Source: Thermodesulfobacteriota bacterium | GTDB lineage: Bacteria > Desulfobacterota > QYQD01 | Direction: 5' to 3' | DNA length: 64,000 nucleotides | Assembly: GCA_031082315.1 (NCBI GenBank) | Contig: JAVHLC010000012.1 | Location: forward strand, 1 to 64,000 | Part shown: piece by piece, positions 46,270-54,613 of the stretch | How the letters are laid out: every line of letters begins with the position of its first letter | How positions within the stretch are numbered: position 1 is the first letter of the stretch | Notes under the pieces: generated by a model | Told to the model about the DNA's origin: nothing | Seen by the model: the letters and a program-made list of their open reading frames with translations, nothing else | The model's database searches: none | Program-made: the position numbers and the translations under genes

Positions 46270-47055
46270 ATGGCCGGCCAAAAATTTTTATATGTCCTTC
46301 TCGCAGCGATTCTATCTGTATTTGTTGTTGATTTCGTAGCCCATACAGCAATTGAACCTCATGTTACTTCTCCTGATCTGACATTGCTCAAGACAGCCTT
46401 CCCCAAAAACGAAAGAATCGTCTATGACCTTACATGGTTTGGGATAAAGGCCGGGGACATAACCCTTACAGTCAATAACATTGGTGGCGATAAACGGCGT
46501 ATAGTTGCTGTGGCTAAATCATCCCCGCTTTTTTCATTATTTTATCCGGTGGAGGACAGATTTGTGACCGAGGTTTCCGGCCCGCAGATGCTTCCACGCT
46601 GGATAGTAATACGGCAGAGAGAAGGTAATTATAGAAGCCTTAAACGTGCGATTTTTGATCAGGCCGGTCTGAAGGTTCTATATGAAAAGGATGACGAGGC
46701 CCAGGTGAGTTATGATCTCCCCAGGCCCGCGCATAACGAGATATCGTCTTTTTATATAATGAGGGCGCTGCCGATGTCTATTGGACAGTCGGTTTTTGTA
46801 GAGACTTTTGCCTCTAGAAAGAGCTATACAGTCCAGGTGCAGGTACTCCAAAAGGAACGCTTCCAGACAAAGCTGGGAGAGGTAGACACTATCAAAGTAA
46901 AGCCAGAGCTGCTCTTCGAAGGGGTGTATCAAAGGAAGGGGGATGTCTATGTTTGGCTTACCAACGATAAACGCCGCATCCCGGTCAAGGTAAAAGGGGC
47001 CATCCGTATAGGATCATTGGTGGCCACATTGGCAGATTGGCAAATACTGGAATAA
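46270..47055 (+). CDS. DUF3108-type exported protein
   Basis: A 261-residue protein with an N-terminal signal or anchor helix (FLYVLLAAILSVFVVDFVAH). The mature part matches the layout of DUF3108 periplasmic proteins: ERIVYDLTWFGIKAGDITLT, DRFVTEV, SSFYIMRALPM, and DVYVWLTNDKRRIPVKVKGA. Members are beta-rich and probably envelope-located; no activity is established. The gene stands alone after fabL. Confidence 0.75.
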   Translation: MAGQKFLYVLLAAILSVFVVDFVAHTAIEPHVTSPDLTLLKTAFPKNERIVYDLTWFGIKAGDITLTVNNIGGDKRRIVAVAKSSPLFSLFYPVEDRFVTEVSGPQMLPRWIVIRQREGNYRSLKRAIFDQAGLKVLYEKDDEAQVSYDLPRPAHNEISSFYIMRALPMSIGQSVFVETFASRKSYTVQVQVLQKERFQTKLGEVDTIKVKPELLFEGVYQRKGDVYVWLTNDKRRIPVKVKGAIRIGSLVATLADWQILE

Positions 47056-47066
47056 AAGAGCAGTTA

Positions 47067-47693
47067 TTAATGGATTGTTTTGAGGTCAGCATTATGATTC
47101 GGTATAATTCCCTGAGCCCTTAACAGGCCCTCATCCCGGTGACTTTGAGTTTTTATCCATCTTTCGTACAATCTTAGAAGCCCGCCATTATTCTCTATCT
47201 CAGTCGTGTCCCTTACTTCCGCAAAGATATCAATAAATATTTTGAACTTGTCGGTCAACTCCGCGAACAATGCACTCTTATTTTTATCCCAGTATTCATA
47301 GTCATAGATGTGGGAGAGCGCATTGTAAGATTTTATGCCAAAGGCTATATAGTAGTCTATATCAAATAGCTTACGCATTAAGCTGTCTGAAAAAAAACCG
47401 GATGTAAACAGCGTAAAGTCACCGATGGCCTTGTAACCTTTTATCCTTTGGGGCAGGGACTGTTTTATTAGCTCATGATAAACGATACAGACCGGCGTCT
47501 TTTCCAAGTCATGCTCGCTGGCATTGACGTCTGAGTCGTAAGCGGTGGCATATCGGGAGAGGAGATTTACCGCATACCACTCTGAAGTCTCAGACAGGGA
47601 TGTTTTCTGTTTCTGAACGGCGCTTTTGACCCGTTCATAGAAAAACTCAGTTACCGTTGCCTTCACCTCGATATCTTTCTGCCGGCCTTCCAT
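47067..47693 (-). CDS. Hypothetical protein
   Basis: A 208-residue soluble protein that I do not recognise. It is helical and charged, without signal peptide or membrane helix. Visible features: EVKATVTEFFYERVKSAVQK near the start and the aromatic stretch FDIDYYIAFGIKSYNALSHI in the middle. It converges on the DUF3108 gene with an 11-base gap. The even codon pattern over 208 codons and the length support a real gene. Confidence 0.6.
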   Translation of the reverse strand: MEGRQKDIEVKATVTEFFYERVKSAVQKQKTSLSETSEWYAVNLLSRYATAYDSDVNASEHDLEKTPVCIVYHELIKQSLPQRIKGYKAIGDFTLFTSGFFSDSLMRKLFDIDYYIAFGIKSYNALSHIYDYEYWDKNKSALFAELTDKFKIFIDIFAEVRDTTEIENNGGLLRLYERWIKTQSHRDEGLLRAQGIIPNHNADLKTIH

Positions 47694-48057
47694 GCTACAC
47701 CTCCGTGTACATCAAAGTGGGACTTGGCGGGTTCTTAGCGCTTTATTATAACGTATCGGTCAGGTTCATTCAGGGGATTACAAATTAAGGCTCTATCCCT
47801 AAAAAGAAACCACAGAGTACACCGAGAAGAGACGGTTTCAACCGTTTGAACGGTTTAAGCCGCTTGAACTGTTATTAGCGGGCAATTCCTCAGGCGTTTT
47901 TGGGCAGAAAACGAGGATACAGGAGATCACGGAGGGAGAAGACAATTATTACTTTAATTTGTTGATATACTGTATTTTCTCTGTGCTCTCTGTGGTTAGC
48001 TTTTGACAATACTGTGTGGAAGGGCAGGGCTTACGGAAGGATCGAAAATTGTCGGTG
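47694..48057. other. Intergenic region with CACAGAG-type repeat
   Basis: No gene. Contents: the CACAGAG/CTCTGTG repeat copy 3 (47807-48012) with an internal palindrome AACCGTTTGAACGGTT (47841-47856) and its decayed tandem (TTAAGCCGCTTGAACTGTT). Confidence 0.6.
47807..48012. repeat. CACAGAG/CTCTGTG repeat, copy 3
   Basis: The left end is GAAACCACAGAGTACACCGA; the right end is TTCTCTGTGCTCTCTGTGG followed by TTAGCTTTTGACAATACTG. The right end closely matches copy 1 (CTCTGTGG, then TTTTGACAGTAC) while the interior differs completely. Confidence 0.6.
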
Positions 48058-48786
48058 TTATCTCAGGCGGAGTTGGGCGATTATTTCTTTCTGCATCTCT
48101 ATAATCTTTTTTATCCCCTGACCGGCCATTCGTTCCATTTCCCCGAATTCTTCGGCGGAAAAAGGCCTTTTCTCCGCAGAGACCTGGATCTCGACGAACC
48201 TTTCATCGTCGGTCATAACAAAATTGGCGTCCACTTCGGCCTGGGAATCCTCGTCGTAGTTCAGATCAAGAAGGACTTCTCCCTTTACTATGCCCACGCT
48301 TATAGCGGCTATGTGGTTCTGCACCGGTATGTCCATAATCTCACTGCGGTTATACAGGAGGGTAAGGGCGTCATAGAGGGCGATGTATGCGCCGCTGATG
48401 GCGGCCGTGCGTGTCCCGCCGTCGGCCTGGATGACGTCGCAGTCCACCCAGAAGGTTCGTTCCCCCAGGGCCGGAAGAGAAACCACCGAACGCAGGCAGC
48501 GGCCGATAAGTCGCTGGATTTCATGGGTCCGGCCGCCTACACGTCCTTGAGTTGACTCCCGCAAATTGCGTGTAAGGGTGGCCCGGGGAAGCATGGCGTA
48601 TTCGGCCGTGATCCATCCCGTGCCGCTCCCCTTAAGGAAATTCGGCACCTTATCTTCCACCGATACCGCACAGATTATCCGGGTATTTCCCATTTCAATA
48701 AGGACTGATCCTTCTGCGTGGGAGATATAGTTACGGGTAAGTGAGATATCTCTGATTTCGTGCGCGGCCCGGCCATTAAAACGCAT
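48058..48786 (-). CDS. rph: Ribonuclease PH
   Basis: A 242-residue phosphorolytic 3'-5' exoribonuclease that trims tRNA 3' ends. Family blocks: MRFNGRAAHEIRDISLTRNY, GSVLIEMGNTRIICAVSVED, GWITAEYAMLPRATLTRNLR, the phosphate-site region RTHEIQRLIGRCLRSVVSL, and VDCDVIQADGGTRTAAISGA. ATG 48786 is favoured by homology; ATG 48816 is an upstream alternative. It is divergent from phoB, with a Pho box in the gap. Confidence 0.93.
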   Translation of the reverse strand: MRFNGRAAHEIRDISLTRNYISHAEGSVLIEMGNTRIICAVSVEDKVPNFLKGSGTGWITAEYAMLPRATLTRNLRESTQGRVGGRTHEIQRLIGRCLRSVVSLPALGERTFWVDCDVIQADGGTRTAAISGAYIALYDALTLLYNRSEIMDIPVQNHIAAISVGIVKGEVLLDLNYDEDSQAEVDANFVMTDDERFVEIQVSAEKRPFSAEEFGEMERMAGQGIKKIIEMQKEIIAQLRLR

Positions 48787-48880
48787 AAAAAAATCTCTCT
48801 TATTGACAGAATGCATCCTAACTAACTAAAATTAGCCTGAGTTGTCAATGAGAATAAGCCGCTATGAAGAAGATTTAATT

Positions 48881-48898
48881 TTGTCACCTGGTTGACAC
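48881..48898 (+). promoter_or_regulatory. Pho box upstream of phoB
   Basis: TTGTCAC (48881-48887), spacer CTGG, then TTGACAC (48892-48898): two 7-bp direct repeats at 11-bp pitch, as in the PhoB consensus CTGTCAT-N4-CTGTCAT. It lies 40 bases before the phoB start. Autoregulation by phosphorylated PhoB is inferred from the match and position. Confidence 0.7.
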
Positions 48899-48937
48899 AT
48901 AGATGGAAAATAATGACTGCGATCGGTGGTTATAATT

Positions 48938-49639
48938 ATGGCTGATAAAAAGGCGTTTATACTTGTCGTTGAAGATGAGCCTGATATCTCCGGCCTGATT
49001 TCCTATAACCTGGAAAAAGCAGGTTTCGAAACGGCCAGGGCCCAGGACGGACGCACAGCGCATTCTCTTATCCAAAAGAGAGCGCCGGACCTCATCCTTC
49101 TGGACCTTATGCTTCCGGATGCCGACGGCACGGATATCTGTAAGGGTCTTAAGAGTAATGAGAAAACACGCCATATTCCGGTAATAATGGTAACCGCGAA
49201 GGGTGAAGAGATAGACCGGGTGGTAGGTTTTGAATTAGGGGCGGATGATTATATCGTAAAACCTTTTAGCCCGCGTGAACTGGTCTTGCGTGTAAAGGCG
49301 GTCTTGCAGCGAATCAGCCCCCCGGAGCCGCTTCCCAAAATACTTGATGCCGCCGGGATTAAAGTCGATCCGGAACGTCACCTGGTAACGGTTGACGGGG
49401 TTCCGGTATCGCTTACTGTAACCGAATTCAATCTCCTGCACACCCTTTTGAAGGGCCGTGGACGGGTGCTGACACGTGAGATTTTGCTTGACCAGGTGTG
49501 GGGATACCACTTTGACGGTTATGCCCGCACTGTGGATACCCACATTAAAAGACTGCGGCAAAAGCTGGGCGCCGCCGGTCAGGTCATTGAAACGGTACGG
49601 GGTGTAGGGTATCGTTTTAAAGAAGAGAGTTCCCGGTGA
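48938..49639 (+). CDS. phoB: Phosphate regulon response regulator PhoB
   Basis: A 233-residue OmpR-class regulator. The receiver has VVEDEPDISG, acceptor Asp56 in LLDLMLPDADG, VTAKGEE and GADDYIVKPFSPREL. The C-terminal winged helix has LTVTEFNLLHTLLKGRGRVL and GYARTVDTHIKRLRQKLG. ATG 48938 (GGTGG upstream) is preferred to GTG 48926. It overlaps phoR by 4 bases (GTGA). A Pho box upstream and a full pst-phoU operon downstream confirm the role. Confidence 0.95.
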   Translation: MADKKAFILVVEDEPDISGLISYNLEKAGFETARAQDGRTAHSLIQKRAPDLILLDLMLPDADGTDICKGLKSNEKTRHIPVIMVTAKGEEIDRVVGFELGADDYIVKPFSPRELVLRVKAVLQRISPPEPLPKILDAAGIKVDPERHLVTVDGVPVSLTVTEFNLLHTLLKGRGRVLTREILLDQVWGYHFDGYARTVDTHIKRLRQKLGAAGQVIETVRGVGYRFKEESSR

Positions 49640-51411
49640 AACAGTTTAAATGGAGACTATTCCTTACCTATCTGGCAGTAATCCTGTTGATATTTGCTGC
49701 TGCCCAGCTCTATGCGAGTTTTGTATTCAAGGAGACGCTCATTGCCGGCGTTTCCTCCGATCTGGAGTCTAAGACCTATTTGATAAAGACCGTCCTCGAA
49801 AAGTACTCCCGGCCGGGTCTGCACGCTTACGGGATTGACTCCATGGTTAAAGACATGGGGCGGACTATTCAGCCCAGAATAACGATTATCGGCCTGGACG
49901 GGGTAGTGATCGGGGATTCAGAGGTGCCGCAGAAAGATATCCGGGCTCTGGAAAATCACGCCCATCGGCCCGAATTTGTGGAGGTCCTGAAGACGGGTTT
50001 TGCCACCAGCATACGTTTTAGCACCACACTAAAGAAGAAGTTGATATACTCTGCCGCCCTTTCCAGAAAAGACGGCCTTCCGGCTTACGTGGTTCGCCTG
50101 GCCTTGCCTCTAGATGATGTGGAAAAGAAGGTGGCGGCAACCAAAAGGTACTTTTCAGTGGCGGCGGCTGTTGGGCTTATTCTGGCCTTTTTTCTTAATC
50201 TGGTCATTGCCCACGGGCTTAGCAGGCCCCTTGGTGAAATGACATTTGCGGCCCGGAAGATGGCCGAGGGCGATTTTGAGTACAGGATTCGCAGGATTCC
50301 CCAGGGCGAATTGGGTGTTTTGGCCGAGGCATTGAACTCTCTTTCCAGCCAGCTGAAGACAAAGATTGCGGAGATAATGACTGAAAAGGGCAAGAACGAG
50401 GCCATATTGAGGGGGATATCCAGCGGGATAATGGCGGTGGGCAAAGAAGGCCGGATTATCCTGTTGAATCAGGCCCTGCGAGATTCCTTTGCTGTAGATC
50501 GGGATGTTTCCGGCCGGCCGCCGGTTGAGGTTATCAGGAGTATCCCCTTACAGGAGGCGTTCACGATTGTACTAAAGGAGCGCGCTCCGCAGAGGCTGGA
50601 AATCCCGGTTGCTTACCCGAGAGATAGGGTATTTGATGTCCGTATCGTTCCCCTTTTTGCTGCTGACACCATACAGGGGGCCATTGCTGTCTTCCATGAT
50701 ATGACGGACATCAGGCAGTTGGACCAGATTCGGAAAGACTTTGTGACTAATGTTTCCCATGAATTAAAGAACCCCCTGACCGCTATCAAGGGATATGCGG
50801 AAACCCTGCTTGAAGGTGGGATTGATGATCAGGAGAAGGCCCAATCATTTATCAGAATTATCAGCGAACATGCGAATCGTATGGATAATCTGATTCAGGA
50901 CATACTGGCTCTGGCCAGGCTTGAGGCCCTGGGAACTGGGATATCTGATGAGCAGGTAAGCGTGAAGGAAGTAGTGGAGGGTTCACTAAGAGCGTTAGGT
51001 CCTCAAGCGGAAATGAAGCGCATAAAGTTCGCACGGGAGTTCCCGCCGGAAGATATTATTGTCCGGGGCGACCATGAAAAATTATCTCAGGCCGTTCTGA
51101 ACATCGTGGATAATGCCATAAAATACTCTCCTCCGGATACGAAGGTCACAATTACCTTGTCTGAATGCGAAGGAGAGGTCAGAATCGATGTCCGGGATGA
51201 GGGCCCGGGCATCCCTAAAGAGGATCAGGAAAGGATATTTGAGAGATTTTACCGGGTGGATAAGGGCCGTTCACGCGCCGTTGGCGGCACGGGCCTGGGC
51301 CTCTCTATTGTCAAACATGCAATTTTGGCGCATAAAGGCAGAGTCTGGGTAGAAAGTGAACCGGGCGAAGGCTCCGCATTCCATATCGTCCTTCCGAAAT
51401 ACTCCACATAA
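49636..51411 (+). CDS. phoR: Phosphate regulon sensor kinase PhoR
   Basis: A 591-residue membrane histidine kinase that phosphorylates PhoB when phosphate is low. Order: membrane helix (about 5-28), periplasmic loop, second helix (about 170-190), HAMP (about 190-245), PAS (about 255-360), HisKA with His375 in VSHELKNPLTAIKGYAE, and HATPase with NIVDNAIKYS, DEGPGIP and GGTGLGLSIVKHA. The sizeable periplasmic domain is larger than in E. coli PhoR and resembles those of Gram-positives and deltaproteobacteria. Start GTG 49636 overlaps phoB. Confidence 0.93.
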   Translation: MKQFKWRLFLTYLAVILLIFAAAQLYASFVFKETLIAGVSSDLESKTYLIKTVLEKYSRPGLHAYGIDSMVKDMGRTIQPRITIIGLDGVVIGDSEVPQKDIRALENHAHRPEFVEVLKTGFATSIRFSTTLKKKLIYSAALSRKDGLPAYVVRLALPLDDVEKKVAATKRYFSVAAAVGLILAFFLNLVIAHGLSRPLGEMTFAARKMAEGDFEYRIRRIPQGELGVLAEALNSLSSQLKTKIAEIMTEKGKNEAILRGISSGIMAVGKEGRIILLNQALRDSFAVDRDVSGRPPVEVIRSIPLQEAFTIVLKERAPQRLEIPVAYPRDRVFDVRIVPLFAADTIQGAIAVFHDMTDIRQLDQIRKDFVTNVSHELKNPLTAIKGYAETLLEGGIDDQEKAQSFIRIISEHANRMDNLIQDILALARLEALGTGISDEQVSVKEVVEGSLRALGPQAEMKRIKFAREFPPEDIIVRGDHEKLSQAVLNIVDNAIKYSPPDTKVTITLSECEGEVRIDVRDEGPGIPKEDQERIFERFYRVDKGRSRAVGGTGLGLSIVKHAILAHKGRVWVESEPGEGSAFHIVLPKYST

Positions 51412-51481
51412 ACGCCACATTTCTGTCATCACACTAAAATAAAAAGCCTATCAGTTTAGTTCCTTGCAAAAGCTTTTTTTC

Positions 51482-51584
51482 TGTCATTCCCGCGGAGGAG
51501 GGAATCCAGCGCCCAAGTCGCGAAATAAAGACCTGGATTCCTGCTCCCTGATCGGGGTCAGGGACAAGCTTCGCAGGAATGACA
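51482..51584. repeat. TGTCATTCC-ended inverted repeat element
   Basis: TGTCATTCC and GGAATGACA at the two ends are perfect inverted copies, and the interior is also partly symmetric (GGAATCCAG versus CTGGATTCC). It resembles the abundant CHSRGGGNP-encoding palindromes of Desulfobacterota and other groups. It lies in the phoR-pstS gap. Confidence 0.7.
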
Positions 51585-51673
51585 ATTTGTTTACTACGCT
51601 ACGGCTCTGGAAGTGCTCCGAAATAACTCTGTACTGTAGAAGGGAGGTGGAATGTCAAGCAGTTGCAATCAGT

Positions 51674-51708
51674 TTGTCACAGAATTGTCACGTTTTTGTG
51701 TTTACATT
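51674..51708 (+). promoter_or_regulatory. Pho box and promoter upstream of pstS
   Basis: TTGTCAC (51674-51680), spacer AGAA, TTGTCAC (51685-51691): two identical 7-mers at 11-bp pitch, a strong Pho box. A -10-like TACATT (51703-51708) follows 11 bases later, the spacing of PhoB-dependent promoters where the box replaces -35. The pstS start codon is 185 bases on, because element copy C lies between. Confidence 0.75.
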
Positions 51709-51719
51709 ACTCTTAATTA

Positions 51720-51871
51720 GTTCCCATCCGAAAACCCCAAAATTCCGGATGGAGCAATCAGCACTCAGCTATCAGCGTTCAGCTTAATGTGTTGCTATCT
51801 TAGTTTTTTGCTGACAGCTAATCGCTGATCGCTGAAAGCGTGAAGCCGAAAACAGTAGTTTCCGGATGAAC
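51720..51871. repeat. CATCCGGAAA-ended dispersed element, copy C
   Basis: GTTCCCATCCGAAAACC on the left and AGTTTCCGGATGAAC on the right bound 152 bases whose interior has CACTCAGCTATCAGCGTTCA and CTGACAGCTAATCGCTGATC. It starts 12 bases after the pstS promoter -10 and ends 21 bases before the pstS ATG, so it forms nearly the whole 5' leader. Confidence 0.8.
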
Positions 51872-51892
51872 ATTAATTAAAGGAGAACGGTT

Positions 51893-52807
51893 ATGAAGTT
51901 AAAAAACAAAGGGATGTCTATAATAGGATTGTTAACCTTTACTCTGGCGACCTTACTGTCTTTAACATCTTCTCTTTCGCTGGCGTCTGGTTTTATCCAG
52001 GTCAAGGGCTCGGATACAGAGGTAAATGTGGTGCAGAGAATGGCGGAGATTTATATGCAGAAGACTAAAGGAGCAGCGATTGCCGTCACCGGCGGAGGTT
52101 CCGGTGTAGGGATTGCGGCTATTATTAATCGAACCACTGACCTGGCCAACTCATCGCGGGCCATGAAATCACAAGAGCTGCAGCAGGCCAAGATGAATGG
52201 CGTGGATCCTATAGCCGTTGTCTTTGCAATAGACGGGCTTTCGGTGATAGTAAATCCTGCCAACACGGTGAAGGGGCTTACGCTGGATCGGATCGGCCAG
52301 ATTTATCGCGGGGAGGTTAAGAACTGGAGCCAGGTCGGCGGGCCGAACCTCCCCGTTACCCTTTATGGACGCCAGCCGAATTCCGGGACCTTTGTGTTTT
52401 TCCGGGAGTCCGTTGTCCGCGGGGACTATGCCAATACCATGAACCAGATGAACGGTAACGCCCAGATCGTTGAGGCCGTTAAGCGCGATAAGGGCGGCAT
52501 TGGCTATGTAGGTGTTGGCTATGTGGTGGATGATAAAGGCAGGGTAACACCGGGCATCAAAGTCCTGAATGTGGCTAAAGATAGGAATAGCAAGGCCATG
52601 AGTCCTATTGATGCTAAAAACATAGCAAGCGGCGCTTATCCGATTGTGCGTCCCCTCTACCAGTACTTCGACAGGGCAAGCAAGGGAAAAGTAGGGGGAT
52701 TTGTCAGATTTGAACTCGGCCCGGAGGGGCAAAAGATAATCTCAACACAGGGATTTTTCCCGGTTAGTGCCGGATATAGAAGGTATAATGCCCAGCATGG
52801 CTTCTAA
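51893..52807 (+). CDS. pstS: Phosphate ABC transporter substrate-binding protein
   Basis: A 304-residue periplasmic phosphate receptor with signal peptide (cleavage about residue 31, SLSLASG). Phosphate-binding segments are visible: KGSDTEVNVV, TGGGSGVGIAAI and GRQPNSGTFVFFRE. RBS AAAGGAGA precedes ATG 51893. It is the first gene of pstSCAB-phoU and overlaps the pstC start. Induction by phosphate starvation through PhoB is inferred from the Pho box. Confidence 0.95.
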   Translation: MKLKNKGMSIIGLLTFTLATLLSLTSSLSLASGFIQVKGSDTEVNVVQRMAEIYMQKTKGAAIAVTGGGSGVGIAAIINRTTDLANSSRAMKSQELQQAKMNGVDPIAVVFAIDGLSVIVNPANTVKGLTLDRIGQIYRGEVKNWSQVGGPNLPVTLYGRQPNSGTFVFFRESVVRGDYANTMNQMNGNAQIVEAVKRDKGGIGYVGVGYVVDDKGRVTPGIKVLNVAKDRNSKAMSPIDAKNIASGAYPIVRPLYQYFDRASKGKVGGFVRFELGPEGQKIISTQGFFPVSAGYRRYNAQHGF

Positions 52808-53756
52808 AACAAATAAATCCCCCCTGACCCCTCTTAACAAAGGAGGGATGAGGGGGGATTTTAAACCAGGGGGGTTCGGCTGGAGAAGGACTAAAGAACG
52901 GCTGATCGCCTCCTTTTTCTTCTTTAACGGGATCATTTCCATCATCATCCTTTTGGGTATTTTTTCTCTGCTCTTCAGCGAAGGCCTGCCTGCCTTCAAG
53001 GAAATCCATTTTCCCGAGTTCTTTCAGTCCACCTGGAATCCCACCTCTTATGTAAAAGCTACCTATGGCCTGGGGGCCATAATGGTTAGTACGCTTATAG
53101 TCACCTTTGGCGCCCTTTTGATTGCGGTGCCGGTTGGTCTGGCCTGCGCAGCTTACCTGGCTGAGATAGCTTCGCCCCGCGTCAGGGAGGTTCTCAAGCC
53201 GGTTATCGAGATACTGGCCGGAATTCCATCCGTGGTATTAGGCTTTTTAGGGATAGTTGTTGTCAATCCACTTATTGCCCGGGCATTTGGCATCCCCAAT
53301 GGCTTGAACGCCTTAAATGGATGTATCCTCCTGGCCATTATGAGTCTGCCGACTATTATCAGCCTTTCTGAAGATGCCATTGCGGCTGTTCCAAAGACCC
53401 ACAAGGACGCCTCCTTAGCATTAGGGGCGAGCCGCTGGCAGACGTTGATACGCGTCACTATCCCGTCTGCCCTCTCGGGCATTATTGCCTCTATTATGCT
53501 GGGGATGGGGAGGGCGATCGGGGAGACCATGACCGTTCTTATGGCCACGGGCAACGCTCAGGCCATGCCCCACTCGTTTCTGGACGCCGTGCGCACCATG
53601 ACGGCCACGATTGCCATCGAACTCGGCGAGGTCCCGTTTGGTTCGGCCCACTATCACGCCCTTTTTGTTATCGGCTTTGTCTTGTTTGTAATGACTTTTC
53701 TGGTTAATCTCGTTTCTGATATTATCCTCCAGAAGTACCAGGAGGTGGAGCAGTAA
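52797..53756 (+). CDS. pstC: Phosphate ABC transporter permease PstC
   Basis: A 319-residue inner-membrane permease with six helices; MetI-like EAA loop ASLALGASRWQTLIRVTIPS. From ATG 52797, residues 6-25 are encoded by a dispersed C6/G6 repeat, so the N-terminal cytosolic tail (SPLTPLNKGGMRGDFKPGG) is repeat-derived; family homology begins at about WRRTKERLIASFFFFNGIIS. ATG 52788 or GTG 52767 are alternatives inside the pstS end; all read through the repeat. It overlaps pstA by one base (TAATG). Confidence 0.93.
   Translation: MASKTNKSPLTPLNKGGMRGDFKPGGFGWRRTKERLIASFFFFNGIISIIILLGIFSLLFSEGLPAFKEIHFPEFFQSTWNPTSYVKATYGLGAIMVSTLIVTFGALLIAVPVGLACAAYLAEIASPRVREVLKPVIEILAGIPSVVLGFLGIVVVNPLIARAFGIPNGLNALNGCILLAIMSLPTIISLSEDAIAAVPKTHKDASLALGASRWQTLIRVTIPSALSGIIASIMLGMGRAIGETMTVLMATGNAQAMPHSFLDAVRTMTATIAIELGEVPFGSAHYHALFVIGFVLFVMTFLVNLVSDIILQKYQEVEQ
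52815..52862. repeat. C6/G6 inverted repeat inside the pstC coding region
   Basis: AAATCCCCCC (52815-52824) and GGGGGGATTT (52853-52862) are perfect inverted copies with CTCTTAACAAAGGAG in the loop. It is the same family as 36423-36483 and 42061-42096. It stays in frame through pstC codons 6-22. Confidence 0.75.
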
Positions 53757-54604
53757 TGAAGAAACAGACGGTGGAGACGCTTGGCTTTAATTTGTTCCGC
53801 CTGGGCAGCGTTCTTGTGGTTTTTATTCTGGGACTCATCCTGTTTGATATTTTCTATAAGGGGATCGGCGCCATCTCCTGGGAATTTCTGACGGCGGAAC
53901 CCCGGATGGGCATGACCGAGGGCGGTATATTTCCGGCGATAGTCGGTACGGTCTATGTTACCGTGATTACAGCCTTGTTTTCGGTTCCGCTGGGCATGTT
54001 TGCCGCCATTTATCTTAACGAATATGCCCCGCATGGCCCGCTTACCCGTGTCATACGTCTTTCCATTCGCAATCTCTCCGGCGTTCCCTCCATTGTCTAT
54101 GGGCTATTCGGTGTGGCTATCTTTGTGCGCACGCTTCATCTTGGCGCCTCCGTGTTGTCGGCGGGGCTTACGCTCGGGCTTCTTACACTTCCCTGGACGA
54201 TTACAGCCAGCGAAGAGGCTCTCAAAACCGTACCTAAAAGTTACCGCGACGGGGCCTTGGCCTTGGGGGCTACCAAGTGGCAGGCCATACGCACCAATGT
54301 CTTGCCCTATGCCGTACCCGGAATGCTTACCGGAACGATTCTGGGTCTGGCCAGGGCCGCAGGCGAGACCGCGCCCATACTCTTTACCGGCGCGGCCTTT
54401 TTTCTCCCGTTCTTGCCGGACAGTCCCTTCAGCCAGTTCATGGCCCTGCCTTACCACCTGTATGTCCTGGCCACCCAGCACCATGACGTGGAAAAGGTAA
54501 TGCCCCTGGCCTACGGCACTGCCCTTGTTTTGATCGCGCTTGTAGTCGGCCTTAATCTGGTCGCGGTAATTATCCGGTATCATTTTCGCAAAAAACGAGG
54601 TTAA
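53756..54604 (+). CDS. pstA: Phosphate ABC transporter permease PstA
   Basis: A 282-residue permease with six membrane helices that pairs with PstC. Family blocks: EGGIFPAIVGTVYVTVITAL, VPLGMFAAIYLNEYAP, NLSGVPSIVYGLFGVAIFV, and the EAA loop GALALGATKWQAIRTNVLP. The start overlaps the pstC stop (TAATG). The sequence ends 9 bases before pstB. Confidence 0.95.
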   Translation: MKKQTVETLGFNLFRLGSVLVVFILGLILFDIFYKGIGAISWEFLTAEPRMGMTEGGIFPAIVGTVYVTVITALFSVPLGMFAAIYLNEYAPHGPLTRVIRLSIRNLSGVPSIVYGLFGVAIFVRTLHLGASVLSAGLTLGLLTLPWTITASEEALKTVPKSYRDGALALGATKWQAIRTNVLPYAVPGMLTGTILGLARAAGETAPILFTGAAFFLPFLPDSPFSQFMALPYHLYVLATQHHDVEKVMPLAYGTALVLIALVVGLNLVAVIIRYHFRKKRG

Positions 54605-54613
54605 GAAAATCTT

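Noticed and set aside
51464-51787. Plus-strand frame beginning with CHSRGGGNP-like residues
   Set aside because: It translates the TGTCATTCC-ended palindrome, the Pho box and part of element copy C. Such peptides are repeat artefacts.
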